DNA of 20,642 nt from Fragilaria radians. Lineage: Eukaryota; Bacillariophyta; Fragilariophyceae; Fragilariales; Fragilariaceae. The notes under the pieces are model-generated. The model was not told the DNA's origin, searched no databases, and saw only the letters and a list, made by a program, of their open reading frames with translations. Position 1 is the first letter of the stretch. Each line of letters begins with the position of its first letter. The stretch spans positions 75,024-95,665 of the forward strand of contig CAAAJI010000057.1 of assembly GCA_900642245.1 (NCBI GenBank), in the 5' to 3' direction. The translations under genes and the position numbers were made by a program. Positions 1 through 8,934 of the stretch are shown here, in pieces.

Positions 1-405
1 CTAGAGGACCCACAATTACATCAACAAATTCATCATCTACATCTTAACCAACACCCTTACCAACAAGGTCACCAGCATCTTTCACCACATTTCCCTTGAA
101 ACCAATCTAGCATAATCTGTCAACTTTATTTTGATTTCCAAGTCTATAATAGTATAGGTCAATTGTTGAAACCTTATTCTAAGGCTCATGAGACCATATT
201 GCATATTTGATGAACAATAAAGTTGTGGTGCACACAAGGAAGTCATCATACCATTTTCTTTTTAATGCTATCCAAGATATGGATGCTTCTGCAGGTTCAC
301 TCATGTTCAGCTTAAAGAATCACAGGTATATAAATTCAAATACCGATGTTTTCATGGTGTATTTTATCAATGAACTTAAGGAAATATACTTTGTATTTGC
401 TGTCA

Positions 406-1010
406 CTAATGAAAATCAAAGTGGAATGCTTCATATTTTCGGGGTGTAATTAAAATGTCATAAGCGCTCTCCTCATAATTTAAAATATGATTAAAGGGGT
501 ATTTCTTGGAGACTAGTGCTTCATGGACACGAAAATATGCCATAGAATTGCTCTTTTTGCTTAAAATACTTTCAGGTAGAAAAGAATTTAAATCCATTGA
601 AGGCAGAGACACAAACAGATATGAATGTATCTTAAGAGAAGATAGATTTTTATGTTTTACATGAGATATTGGACACTTTTTGTGGCAAATGTTTTTCTAA
701 AGTTTGTCATCTGCAGCAGGATTGATGAGAATATAGATGTGTCACAAGTAGACTTATGGCAAAGGAAAACAAAGTGGATGTCGGACAAGCCATCCAATTA
801 TGGCTATCTTGCCATGAATCAGAGTCCATGAAAATCATCAAGTCTTTGCAGAAGATTTGTTTGGTGAAGGATATAAGATTTCTTTGAGAATCTTGGAGAA
901 ATAAGAACTGGGAGTATTTCTTTCAGTACAGACTTATATCCACAAAGGCATTCCCATATTGGATGTTTAAGTCCATAAAGACAACTAGGTGGGAAGGCAA
1001 CCACCTTTAT
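406..1010 (-). pseudogene. Decayed Ty1/copia polyprotein (RT and RNase H remnants)
   Basis: On the minus strand, 612-406 encodes a stretch resembling the end of a copia RNase H domain. It reads KKSNSMAYFRVHEAL, then FNHI, then EESAYDILITP and YEAFHF. This matches the family pattern K-K-x-N-S-I-A-Y-H-x-V-R-E-A, F-x-H-I, E-x-N-x-A-D-I-L-T-K, Y-E-x-F-H. About 350 bp upstream, 1004-819 contains LYGLK, the reverse-transcriptase signature (usually SLYGLKQ or ALYGLKS in copia). The two pieces are in different frames with stops between them and no intact pol, so this is an old dead copy. Order and orientation (RT then RNase H, minus strand) fit copia. The RNase H match is the stronger one; LYGLK alone could be chance. 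No LTRs were recognised. Confidence 0.6.
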
Positions 1011-1019
1011 AGCTGGATG

Positions 1020-3990
1020 ATATGTTTGGATACTTTTCCATGGTAGATTGTTAAAGCTTTTGCCACATCAGATTCTAGTGTTGAATCAATTCCTGCTTGC
1101 ATCTTCCTATAAGATATAACTATATTCCTTAGTTCAATTAATATCTAATGAGTTCTTGGATTTTATATCTGAAAGGACCTACTATTGTTTTTGGAATTAA
1201 ACTAAAGAAACGATTAAACAGATTCTTCAAAAGGCATTTCAAAAATATCAATATTTGCCGCAACCATTCTCTCATGCCATTCTGGAGCCTTTGTTAGCCT
1301 TGAATCCAAGCCTCTTATTCAAATCTACGTTAACATTTCAGAGTATTTGTGAAGTAAGGTGGGTATGATTTACCGATCTGCTTTACTTTTTCGGACAGGA
1401 TGAATTAGCTGCACTACAATTTCTAACATGAAATCGCTTCAGTAGGCTGCTGATGTTATCCGAGTTTGGTTATCATTTTTCTACATCAATACCACATACC
1501 ACTTGCATGTTTCTCTCCAAAGGAGCTAGTTATCCCCAGAGCTTGAAATCAAGGTGAACAAGTTATTTGCGCAACAGACGAAAAATGAATCAATGATGAG
1601 GTATATAGTCAGTAAATAATATGCTCTTAAGAATGTAAGGTAGAAAGAGCTTTTAAAACTTTTGAAAAATGTATCCACCTTTTAATGTTATATGTAAGAG
1701 CGTTGCATGACTCATTTTTGAAGGATTTTGTTACTCTCTAATCTAAATTAGATTAAGATTCAGCAACTAACGTCAATTCAAACATTTATAATGCTTACGC
1801 TTTGTCAAGCATATATGCTTCATAATATTAGAGACCTCAATTAGTATCACCACATTTGTTAGCAAGAAAACAGCAGGCAACATTTAGCTAACTTATTTTT
1901 ACCGAAGATTATCAATGTATCCGAAATCGTCATAATTTCTATTTTATTTGCTGTGCTAACCATGGCCTTACAGTATTCCTGTCGAGAATTGTGGAATATA
2001 AAGCATTCGCCCACATCATTTTTATGGTGGCCTCCACAAATACACAATACATTGTAAGCGCTCTGTTTGTGATTAGCATGAAGCCTGGGAGAGTACTTGA
2101 AACAACTTTGAGATTAAATGAAAGCAGAAATCAAACATTTCATTGTATCTCAGATGGAGAGAGAAGGGTATAATCTAGTTTTCGCGACCCAGAATTCAAC
2201 ACGAACATGTCAGTGAAGCTTTATGTCAAGATGAAGAACTGGAATGATATTCAATTATCCAGAGGACCAGGAGAAAAGATTTTGCAACCCAAGATGAAAG
2301 AAAGTAAAATATAGGAAAATGAGAGCGGAGGGTGCATGTCTGGGATGTGACCATAATTATATCTACGACAAGAACAGATGTAAGTATGAGTCAGAAAGTT
2401 GAGAAATCTGATGGATGCAGTAAATATGATTGTCTGGTTTCCAAATTTGTTAATCACATCAAGATACGCAAATTGACTCTGGAAACAACAAATTCATGTC
2501 AACAGACCGAGGTTGCCGTGCGCTACCTTTGTTGTCAGACCCATATATATGGTGGAGGGAGAGTAGTTATGGGTTCTAAAATAATACGTACATTGGATCA
2601 TGAGAAAGCAGAAGACAGTGTGTTGTCTTGTCATCTTAAGAAGCAAAACATATTGCATTGTCATGGTTAGTACCGATAATATTCTTTTCAGACTTCTTGT
2701 TTCTCGTAACTCTTCTGTCTTTACTGCTGCTTCCCAGATCTTGTATTCTTCATGCAATAAAAATTATTCCGATAGTCACTCTTAATGTATTTCGTTGTGT
2801 AGGATCATCATTATTCAATGCTTTTTCGCCTATGTTAACGATTGCTCAACATTATTTTTGGGTAACACTTCCATATCTTACACTCTTCAACAGTTTAATT
2901 CAAGATTGAAACCGGCGTCATAAATGCTTGAGTTGCCCGTTCACATACTTATAGAAGTCATACATAGATTCAGTCCTATTCAAATTCTGTTGAATATCTG
3001 AAGTTGATTTGATTAGTTGTCCAAATTAATCTTCAATCATTGCTTTGGGTTTTAAAATCCAATCTTTACAAAGCTTTCTGTAAAGGATAATGTCTCTTGT
3101 ATGGACAACCCTGAAATTACCGTACGAGAATTATCGGATGAATAATCCACTATCAATTATTGCAGTAGTACAAATCTTAAATTTCTTGAAGACTTCATAA
3201 TCATAATTCACTCCTAATTTTGTCATTTGCAACCTTGAACATTGGTTCTGATAATACAAATTTTTCTGACATTTCCCGTTGATTCGACAGCTAAACAAAG
3301 CTTGCCCACTAAATTCTTCTCTCTGATTTTCACTTAATGAATTCTCAACTCAATACTTATCTCATCAACAAGAAGCAACTTTACTTTTTACTGATGCATA
3401 TCTTCAATAAAATCAGCTGTAATTCATTGTCTAAAGTCTACCATGAAATATGATTAACAGAAGTTTCTCCTGAAGCGTCACATATAAATCTTTCAGTGAT
3501 GAAATCCAAAACTCATGGTCTTCATTTCTCTTTAAGGTCGATGGAAAGTCATCATGTCAATGGCCTAAATTACGTAGTAACTAAATGTTTTGTCATACAC
3601 TGTGACCATAATTGCCTCTTGTTCCTATATAAACAACGTTTCTAAGCTTGCCCAACTCATGGAGTATTTTCAAACCTATTTGTTGATCTATTTGTGCTTA
3701 CCATCAAAAGATTCACAGATGAATGGTCCTATTTAGATTGTATACTACATACATTAGATTAAATGTGTCAGATTCTAAGTTCTTTGTGAACCAAATAGGG
3801 TACTTGGGAAGTTGGATTATCAGATAATGTACTTATCAAGTTCACTTATTGGTGGAGGCCTTACTTTATTTCAACACTTCAATGTACCCGAAACGACTTA
3901 ACGATAACGTTACCAAAAAATACCGATGCCATAGAGGATTTTTTTCATACCAGCTGTTTGGCTTACTAAACTACAAGTAAGATAGATGCG
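1020..3990. other. Gene-free AT-rich stretch
   Basis: About 3 kb between the copia relic and the CP12 promoter. All open frames are short, overlap in several frames, and show no recognisable motif. A phrase at about 1290-1210 on the minus strand (TKAPEWHERMVAANIDIFE) looks protein-like, but I could not place it and it ends at a stop. The most likely content is eroded transposon DNA. Confidence 0.5.
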
Positions 3991-3997
3991 AACCCTC

Positions 3998-4003
3998 ACG
4001 TCA
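3998..4003 (+). promoter_or_regulatory. CRE-like ACGTCA motif upstream of CP12 (distal)
   Basis: ACGTCA, the reverse complement of TGACGT, lies 145 bp upstream of the CP12 start codon. In Phaeodactylum the TGACGT/ACGTCA elements of the PtCA1 promoter are CO2/cAMP-responsive and bound by a bZIP factor. Function here is inferred from the motif and its position only. Confidence 0.35.
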
Positions 4004-4050
4004 ATTTGATTCTCCTTTCTTTTTCTTCGATGTCGGAATAGAAGAAAACA

Positions 4051-4056
4051 ACGTCA
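4051..4056 (+). promoter_or_regulatory. CRE-like ACGTCA motif upstream of CP12 (proximal)
   Basis: A second ACGTCA, in the same orientation, 53 bp after the first and 92 bp before the CP12 ATG. It may lie in the promoter or the 5' UTR. Two copies of a 6-mer within 60 bp are unlikely by chance but not impossible. Confidence 0.35.
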
Positions 4057-4142
4057 TTTCATACATATCTCCGTACCAGCGACCTAATTTCATTTCTCGA
4101 AGTCTAATTCTCCCTCTAGAAACATTGATAATACGATCAAAA

Positions 4143-4773
4143 ATGAAGTCTTTCTTGCAGTTCCTTGCAATCAGTCTCCTTCCTATTCTGTCTGCATCAT
4201 TTTCGGTATCCTCGATACGCCGTCGTGTCAGGATTGGTAGACAACACCTTGCCGCAAGTTTAAACGGTCGTCCCGATGCCTCAGCCGCCATTCAAGAGGC
4301 ATTAGCAGTGTCCAAGACGTATGGACCTACCTCACCGGAGGCAAGATTGGCATGGGAGGCAGTCGAAGAAATGGATGCCTCACGAAGTTCCAGGTATGTA
4401 TTTGTGGAAAGTAAACTCTTGGATGCCATGGTTTGATTCACGATTGACTTTGGAATGATACCTCTTTAGTACTGCCATGAAGTTGGGCACTGATATTGAA
4501 GAATGTGATGTCGAAGCTCCATCGGACGATTGTCTAGAATATGGCTCGCAATTGGACGAACTAGAGGCATTGATTTCTGAGGCAGCGTCCTATGTCAATG
4601 CTATTGAAAGTCCCATGATGGATCCTCGCTGGGAAAATGTCTCACCCCTTCCAATGCCAAAGCCAGTTGAATCAAGAGTTGTCATCGAGAAACTAGCTCC
4701 CAACTTGTTCGCTGAAAAACCAAATCTGATAATTTCCCACTTTGCTGCATGTAGTGCTTTCGTAAGTATTTGA
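4143..4773 (+). CDS. CP12: Plastid CP12 protein, two exons
   Basis: Exon 1 is 4143-4393 and exon 2 is 4470-4773. They are joined across a 76-bp intron (GTATGT...TTTAG) that splits a Ser codon; the product is 184 residues. CP12 is a redox-sensitive, largely disordered plastid protein that links GAPDH and PRK in plants and algae; a GAPDH-CP12-FNR complex has been described in a diatom. Residues 1-20 form a signal peptide ending LSASF, matching the diatom ASAF-type cleavage motif followed by a basic transit region (RRRVRIGR). The core TSPEARLAWEAVEEMDAS (63-80) matches the CP12 AWDxVEELSA region. Cys96 and Cys105, with eight residues between them, match the C-terminal redox pair. The usual N-terminal Cys pair is absent. 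An acidic helical region (residues 110-130) and a tail of about 50 residues extend beyond the plant-type end. The ATG was chosen because it begins the signal peptide. The last 92 bp overlap the convergent gene. Confidence 0.88.
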
Positions 4774-6532
4774 AAGTACGAAGATTGGGTAATCTTAGAA
4801 TTTCAGCACTCTCTCCGTTCACGGCCTCCATGACGTCGTGTGACAAAACAATTTCTTCACCATATTCTTCCATTGCGATGTCATCCTTCACTTTATAATG
4901 CATTTCTCCCTCTGCTATTGGCAATCCAGAGAAAAAACAAAACTTGACGTAAAGACGCCAACAACTTACGTCTCGGACTTGAACTGGCAGCGTCTCAAAC
5001 TGCTCAGGATATCGTACATTCATTTCGTCCAGCAGATCCTTCGAAGGTTCAGGAAGGACTTGTAACAGATAGTCTCGATCAAGATCCCAATTCGGATCTA
5101 TTTCTTCCTCCAAAAAGGACATTTCATCCATAGATGTCGTTTTGGAAATACTGGAACTTCTTGTGCTACTTCCCCTCGTTGGCACTCGTCTCAATGCAGT
5201 CAAGTGCTGTAAGTAGTCTCGAGGCAGCGGAATGCCTCCTTTTTGAGAGTCCGTGTTTCTTTTCGTTAAATCACTCCGTTGTCGTAGGGACTGGAGGTCA
5301 TGTCCATCTCGAGGGAGCGCACTAAGCCCTTTCAAGGATTCTCTACTTCGTTTCGTGAGATCACTTTTTTGACGTTGAAACATATGATCAGTCCCATCCT
5401 TGGGAAGACCCAGAGCACTGGGTAGGCAAAATACCACCAAAGTTCGCAATCCCTGTTGTACAGAACCGGCGTAAAATGGTGCTCCACCTAAAATAAGTTT
5501 CCCCGTAAAGTAGCACCTTCGATTGCCGCCTCGTCCTGTATTCTTATGATGTTTGCCGACTGCGTAATAGGCCATTCGCCGACATTCTGCCATTTTTACG
5601 TTAGCATCGTGATAGGAGGACTTCATGGTTAGTTCTGATATTGTTCTTGAAATGTCATAATTCTTTTGAATTGCCAGTGAATCCACGGGAGTCGCATCGC
5701 TCTTGGGAACTACATTTTTTGGTGTCTGTTCATGCGCTTTTGTTTTCACACCGAAAGTTGAATCATCATCATCATCATCCTCAACATCTGACATGTCAAC
5801 AGAAATTCCAATCTTTGTTTTCTCTTTCTCGGCGGGCGAACTTGTAGGGGATTTACGAGGAGTTTTCAAAGAGATCAGACCTAATGAATCAGAAAGAACG
5901 TCTTGCTTTGTACTTTCTTGCGCATCGGATAATCCAGCTGCCTCTATCTCGTTTTTCTTCTCATGGTATAAATACGGTTGAGTGGGAGAAGCAAAGGAAA
6001 CTTTCCGAGGACTACAGGGATTGGAACAAACTTCCTCTACAAAGACATCAAATGCAGAGTGTGCCTCCGATGCTGCATCCTGTTGAGTTGAAGGCGATAC
6101 AGTTCTGGCACCAGTCGAGTCTGATGATTTTCCAGCGGAGGTTTGAATTAAGGAAGGCGCACTTGATTTCATAAAACTTTCCATCACTGCTGAAGCTGAT
6201 GCTACAATTCGATCGAATGCAAATGCAGTAGGAGACTTTGGACTATCAACTTTTACTTGTTCATCAGGTGGATTTGCAAGCTCACAAGAGCTGTCACTTG
6301 TTTTTGTTACATTAGTACCGCCAGGAGTTTTCCCTTGATGAGGTGCATTTAATGAAGCACTTTGAAGTATTTGTTCGGGACCAGATGAGTCATCAGATTC
6401 ATACGAATGAGTCGGGCCCCATACTCCAATCTTTCTCTTAGACGCAGCAATCTCAGCTTCTTGCTGATTTATCGTTGTATTCCCTTTGTTATCTACCGAA
6501 TTCGACCTGGTAGAGACACTAGCAGGAGTCAT
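4682..6532 (-). CDS. 616-residue protein of unknown family with a disordered N-half and conserved-looking core
   Basis: One uninterrupted frame of 616 residues. The ATG at 6532 is preceded in frame by TAA and TAG with no other ATG between. I do not recognise the family. Residues 1-300 are Ser/Thr/Pro-rich and low complexity, with SPRKVSF (174-180) containing a KVxF motif like a PP1-docking site, TPRKSP (224-229), and an acidic DVEDDDDDD run (249-257). Residues 335-378 (CYFTGKLILGGAPFYAGSVQ and a hydrophobic VVFCLPSALGLP) look like a folded core. Residues 387-440 contain two 24-residue copies of RQxSDLTKR...LPRD spaced 30 residues apart. The C-terminal third (478-616) has YLLQVLPEPSKDLLDEM, WRLYVKFCFFSGLPIAEGEM and an acidic/helical end. 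A canonical-looking 55-bp intron at 4969-4915 would break the frame and is probably not used. The product could be a regulatory or scaffold protein; localisation is unclear. Confidence 0.75.
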   Translation of the reverse strand: MTPASVSTRSNSVDNKGNTTINQQEAEIAASKRKIGVWGPTHSYESDDSSGPEQILQSASLNAPHQGKTPGGTNVTKTSDSSCELANPPDEQVKVDSPKSPTAFAFDRIVASASAVMESFMKSSAPSLIQTSAGKSSDSTGARTVSPSTQQDAASEAHSAFDVFVEEVCSNPCSPRKVSFASPTQPYLYHEKKNEIEAAGLSDAQESTKQDVLSDSLGLISLKTPRKSPTSSPAEKEKTKIGISVDMSDVEDDDDDDSTFGVKTKAHEQTPKNVVPKSDATPVDSLAIQKNYDISRTISELTMKSSYHDANVKMAECRRMAYYAVGKHHKNTGRGGNRRCYFTGKLILGGAPFYAGSVQQGLRTLVVFCLPSALGLPKDGTDHMFQRQKSDLTKRSRESLKGLSALPRDGHDLQSLRQRSDLTKRNTDSQKGGIPLPRDYLQHLTALRRVPTRGSSTRSSSISKTTSMDEMSFLEEEIDPNWDLDRDYLLQVLPEPSKDLLDEMNVRYPEQFETLPVQVRDVSCWRLYVKFCFFSGLPIAEGEMHYKVKDDIAMEEYGEEIVLSHDVMEAVNGESAEILRLPNLRTFKYLRKHYMQQSGKLSDLVFQRTSWELVSR

Positions 6533-6664
6533 GGGGGCCGTAAAATTGCTCGGCGTCGTTTACTAAGAAGTTCATTAAGAATGAGAAGAAAACGGGATCC
6601 AACGATATGAAAAAATTGATTGAAATTGATATTTAGGAATAAAGAAAAGGCAAACCATTCAATA

Positions 6665-6965
6665 TTATTCGTTAATAAAATATTCATCTAATTCATCCAC
6701 ACGAAAGTTTCCGTTGCGATCTCTCTCCAGAAAAACACTATTATTTTTGTCATAACACACTTTCGCATTGACTGCGTTGCTAAAACAATTTAGGCAAGGC
6801 TCTACCTATGTCATGAGTTCGTACGGTTCTATGGTAAAAAATTCATCTGTAAGAGAAAATTCAATCCCTTCGCGCGCAATTTGTCCATACCCACAAGGTA
6901 CAATACTAGTAAGTAAACAAAAGATTGAAATAGTAGTGATCAAAAAATAACCCAAACAAGTTCAT
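6665..6965 (-). pseudogene. Broken frame for a small secreted protein with an EF-hand-like tail
   Basis: One minus-strand frame runs from 6961 to 6665 with a single internal stop (TAG at 6808-6806). It starts with a hydrophobic stretch (GYFLITTISIFCLLTSI, then VPCGYG) that looks like a signal peptide but has no ATG. An ATG at 6965 lies in another frame and would join it through a one-base slip in a T6 run, giving MNLFGLFF before the hydrophobic core. After the signal come SLTDEFFTIEPYEL, a Cys-containing stretch (VEPCLNCF), and a C-terminal DRNGNFRVDELDEYF resembling an EF-hand loop (D1, N3, N5, D9). With one slip and one nonsense codon corrected it would be about 105 residues. It is either a pseudogene, a gene with sequencing errors, or a split gene whose introns I cannot see. 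No family was recognised. Confidence 0.4.
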
Positions 6966-7295
6966 AAGACTGACTTTAACGAAAAACCTGGGGGCCTTAG
7001 TGATAAACATAAACTTAGCCTTGATGAATTCAGTTGCCCACATTTTAATTGGTTCAATGGCATTCTGGATGTATCTTTAGCTGAATTAGTGGCAGCAACT
7101 GTTTCTGCTTCTGATGCATACCGCAATAAACTATCCTACATTTTGATCATTGATTCTCTCCCTATACCTTTGAGAAAAAAAAGCAAACCATGTCAAACTT
7201 TTAATTCTTGTGAGATTTTTGGTGAATTTGTATTATACTCTTCACATTCTGTGATTCACATCCTTCCGTTTCTCATCCCACTTTTCTCTTGGTAG
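6951..7295 (+). other. 114-codon open stretch of unknown nature
   Basis: The plus frame is open from just after a TAA (about 6949) to the TAG at 7293, with no ATG near its start. The middle reads like protein (DEFSCPHFNWFNGILDVSLAE), while the end is hydrophobic and low-information. It could be a worn exon, a transposon fragment or chance. It lies just upstream of the Harbinger relic on the same strand, but nothing links it to that family. Confidence 0.2.
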
Positions 7296-7685
7296 AATTC
7301 ATATCCACTATCGTCAATTTCATCATGGCCTTTTCGTGAGTTGGTACAGATTCTCTTGTAGCATTGAAGATGTCAAGCATCGAACATTTGTGATGACTTG
7401 ATTTTTCCCTAGCTCTGCGTGAGACTTTCTCATTTTTCTATCAGCTGCTTTCATTGCCTCATAATTGTGCATATCTACCTTCCTTCAAATTGCAGATGTC
7501 ATTCCACATTTTGTATGCTTTTCATTGACAAATTGTCTAAAGTAATTGAATTTGGATTGGTAGAGCATTGTCTAAAATAACTGGTTCCTTTGCCCATAAA
7601 CACTTTCCGAAAAAAAAATCCTTCATTCTGGACATTGCATAGGGAATAATTTTTAAGTATAACCCAATAAAGCAGGTGAGGCAGG

Positions 7686-8045
7686 CGCTTCCCTTGAAGC
7701 AAGGTTATGCTTGCATTGAAAACAATGGCATTTGAAGTTTTAGCAAGCGCTCTTTGAGATTATTTTCAAATGTCCAGATCAGAAGCAGCCAAATGTTTTG
7801 CGGAATTCGCTGCAATCATCTTAGATCTATATGACAATGAATAACTTTGCTCTCTATCCGCTGATGAGCATAATCAGATAGTGAAACTTCACAATATAAT
7901 TGTTGGCACGTTAAGTTTTCTTGATCGTATGCATACAAGATGGAAAATTGGAGGGCCGAAAAGGGTAGGTTTAAATAGTCCAATAGAGGGAAGATGCTAC
8001 GATTTCGCCAAAGCTACTTGTTCTCTATACTGCATTTCAAAGGTT
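7686..8045 (+). pseudogene. PIF/Harbinger-type transposase relic
   Basis: One plus frame from about 7701 to 8042, with two internal stops (TGA 7755, TAA 7842), reads like the middle of a PIF/Harbinger transposase. ALKTMAFEVLASAL, DYFQMSRSEAAKCFAEFAAI, LSADEHNQIVKLHN and FLDRMHTRWK align with the plant and algal pattern A-L-x-x-L-A-Y-G, Y-x-x-x-S-x-S-T-A-x-E-C-x-x-x-F, x-P-T-A-x-D-x-x-R-I, G-x-x-D-C-M-H-x-x-W-K-N-C-P. The Asp of FLDRMH corresponds to the first residue of the DDE triad. The TGA falls where many homologues have Arg, consistent with CGA to TGA decay. Sequence before 7701 continues in shifted frames (AGEAGAS beside GRPG-like text). The rest of the catalytic domain and the terminal inverted repeats were not found. 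The element is dead. Confidence 0.6.
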
Positions 8046-8934
8046 TGTAGTGCAATTTTCAGATTAATTTGTAAAATATTGAATTACAGCCTATTCATCT
8101 CTAGATTTGAACCTAAGGTCTCGATATCAGACAAAGATATAAAATGATATTAATTCTGGTATTCGCTTATCCAGAATATAGACAGGTCCAGCTGCTAATT
8201 ATGCCGGTATGCACTTTGGGTAAAAAATTATGAAAGCTCTGAAATCATTTAAGGCAAGGATGATTAAATGCTTTTCATACTTTAACTAGAGTCTTCCTTT
8301 TCCTATTCATGAGTTATTATCCAACACACATTCTGCAAATCAAGATGTTATTCCTGTGCTCTAAAACAATGCGTTGACATGGATAAAATACTTGTAAAAA
8401 AGCGTAGGATGGGGCATCACCAATGAACTGACATAAATCAATCCCATTGTTCTATTCATACTTAAAGATTGATTATTCATAAATTGCCTGTAATGAATTT
8501 TTTTGTAGGTCAGCATTCTCAAGCAATAATTGAACGATGCATCCAGAGCCGTAAATCAATATCACTCTTTACAAAAGTAAGGTGCAATCTCAAATTTCAA
8601 TAGGACCCATGTATGATTTAAAAGTTCCAGTCTACGAACGTGTACATTACAGCTTAAATGGGTTGATATGGTATGTCACTAAACCGCCTTTGACGTGTCT
8701 TAAGAAAACATTGAAATTACTATTAAACAACATTAACATTCTAGTCTACGTTAATATGATATCCCATTGTATCAGGTTTCCTTGACTTTCTATTCATAAG
8801 GCAGTGTAGGGATCATGAAAGAGCAAGCAATTATCTATGGTCGTTTCCCCAGTGCTTAGCTCGCTGAAGACAAAACATAAAAGCAACATGAAGAGTTAAA
8901 TAAAACGCGGTCATCGCGCCTTTTCTCCCAAAAC
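8046..8934. other. No clear gene; possible trailing Harbinger sequence
   Basis: About 890 bp 3' of the transposase relic. One short phrase near 8190-8225 (GPAANYAGMHFG, plus strand) vaguely resembles a later Harbinger segment but is too short to rely on. Otherwise there are only stops and AT-rich sequence up to the 3' end of the next gene. Confidence 0.4.

Noticed and set aside
1..104. Minus-strand protein-like phrase (GFKGNVVKDAGDLVGKGVG, then VDDEFVDVIVGP) at the left edge
   Set aside because: It contains a stop and runs off the window; it may belong to a retroelement but has no diagnostic motif.
3350..3420. KVKLLLVDEISIEL on the minus strand, like a PIF1/Helitron helicase Walker B
   Set aside because: No Walker A, no later helicase motifs and stops on both sides; a single short motif is not enough.
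4915..4969. GTAAGT...CAATAG intron candidate with pyrimidine tract inside the 616-residue gene (minus strand)
   Set aside because: Removing 55 bp (or 58 bp at the next AG) shifts the frame and truncates the protein, while the retained sequence encodes a protein-like block ending in GLPIAEGEM. Only a weaker 60-bp acceptor keeps frame.
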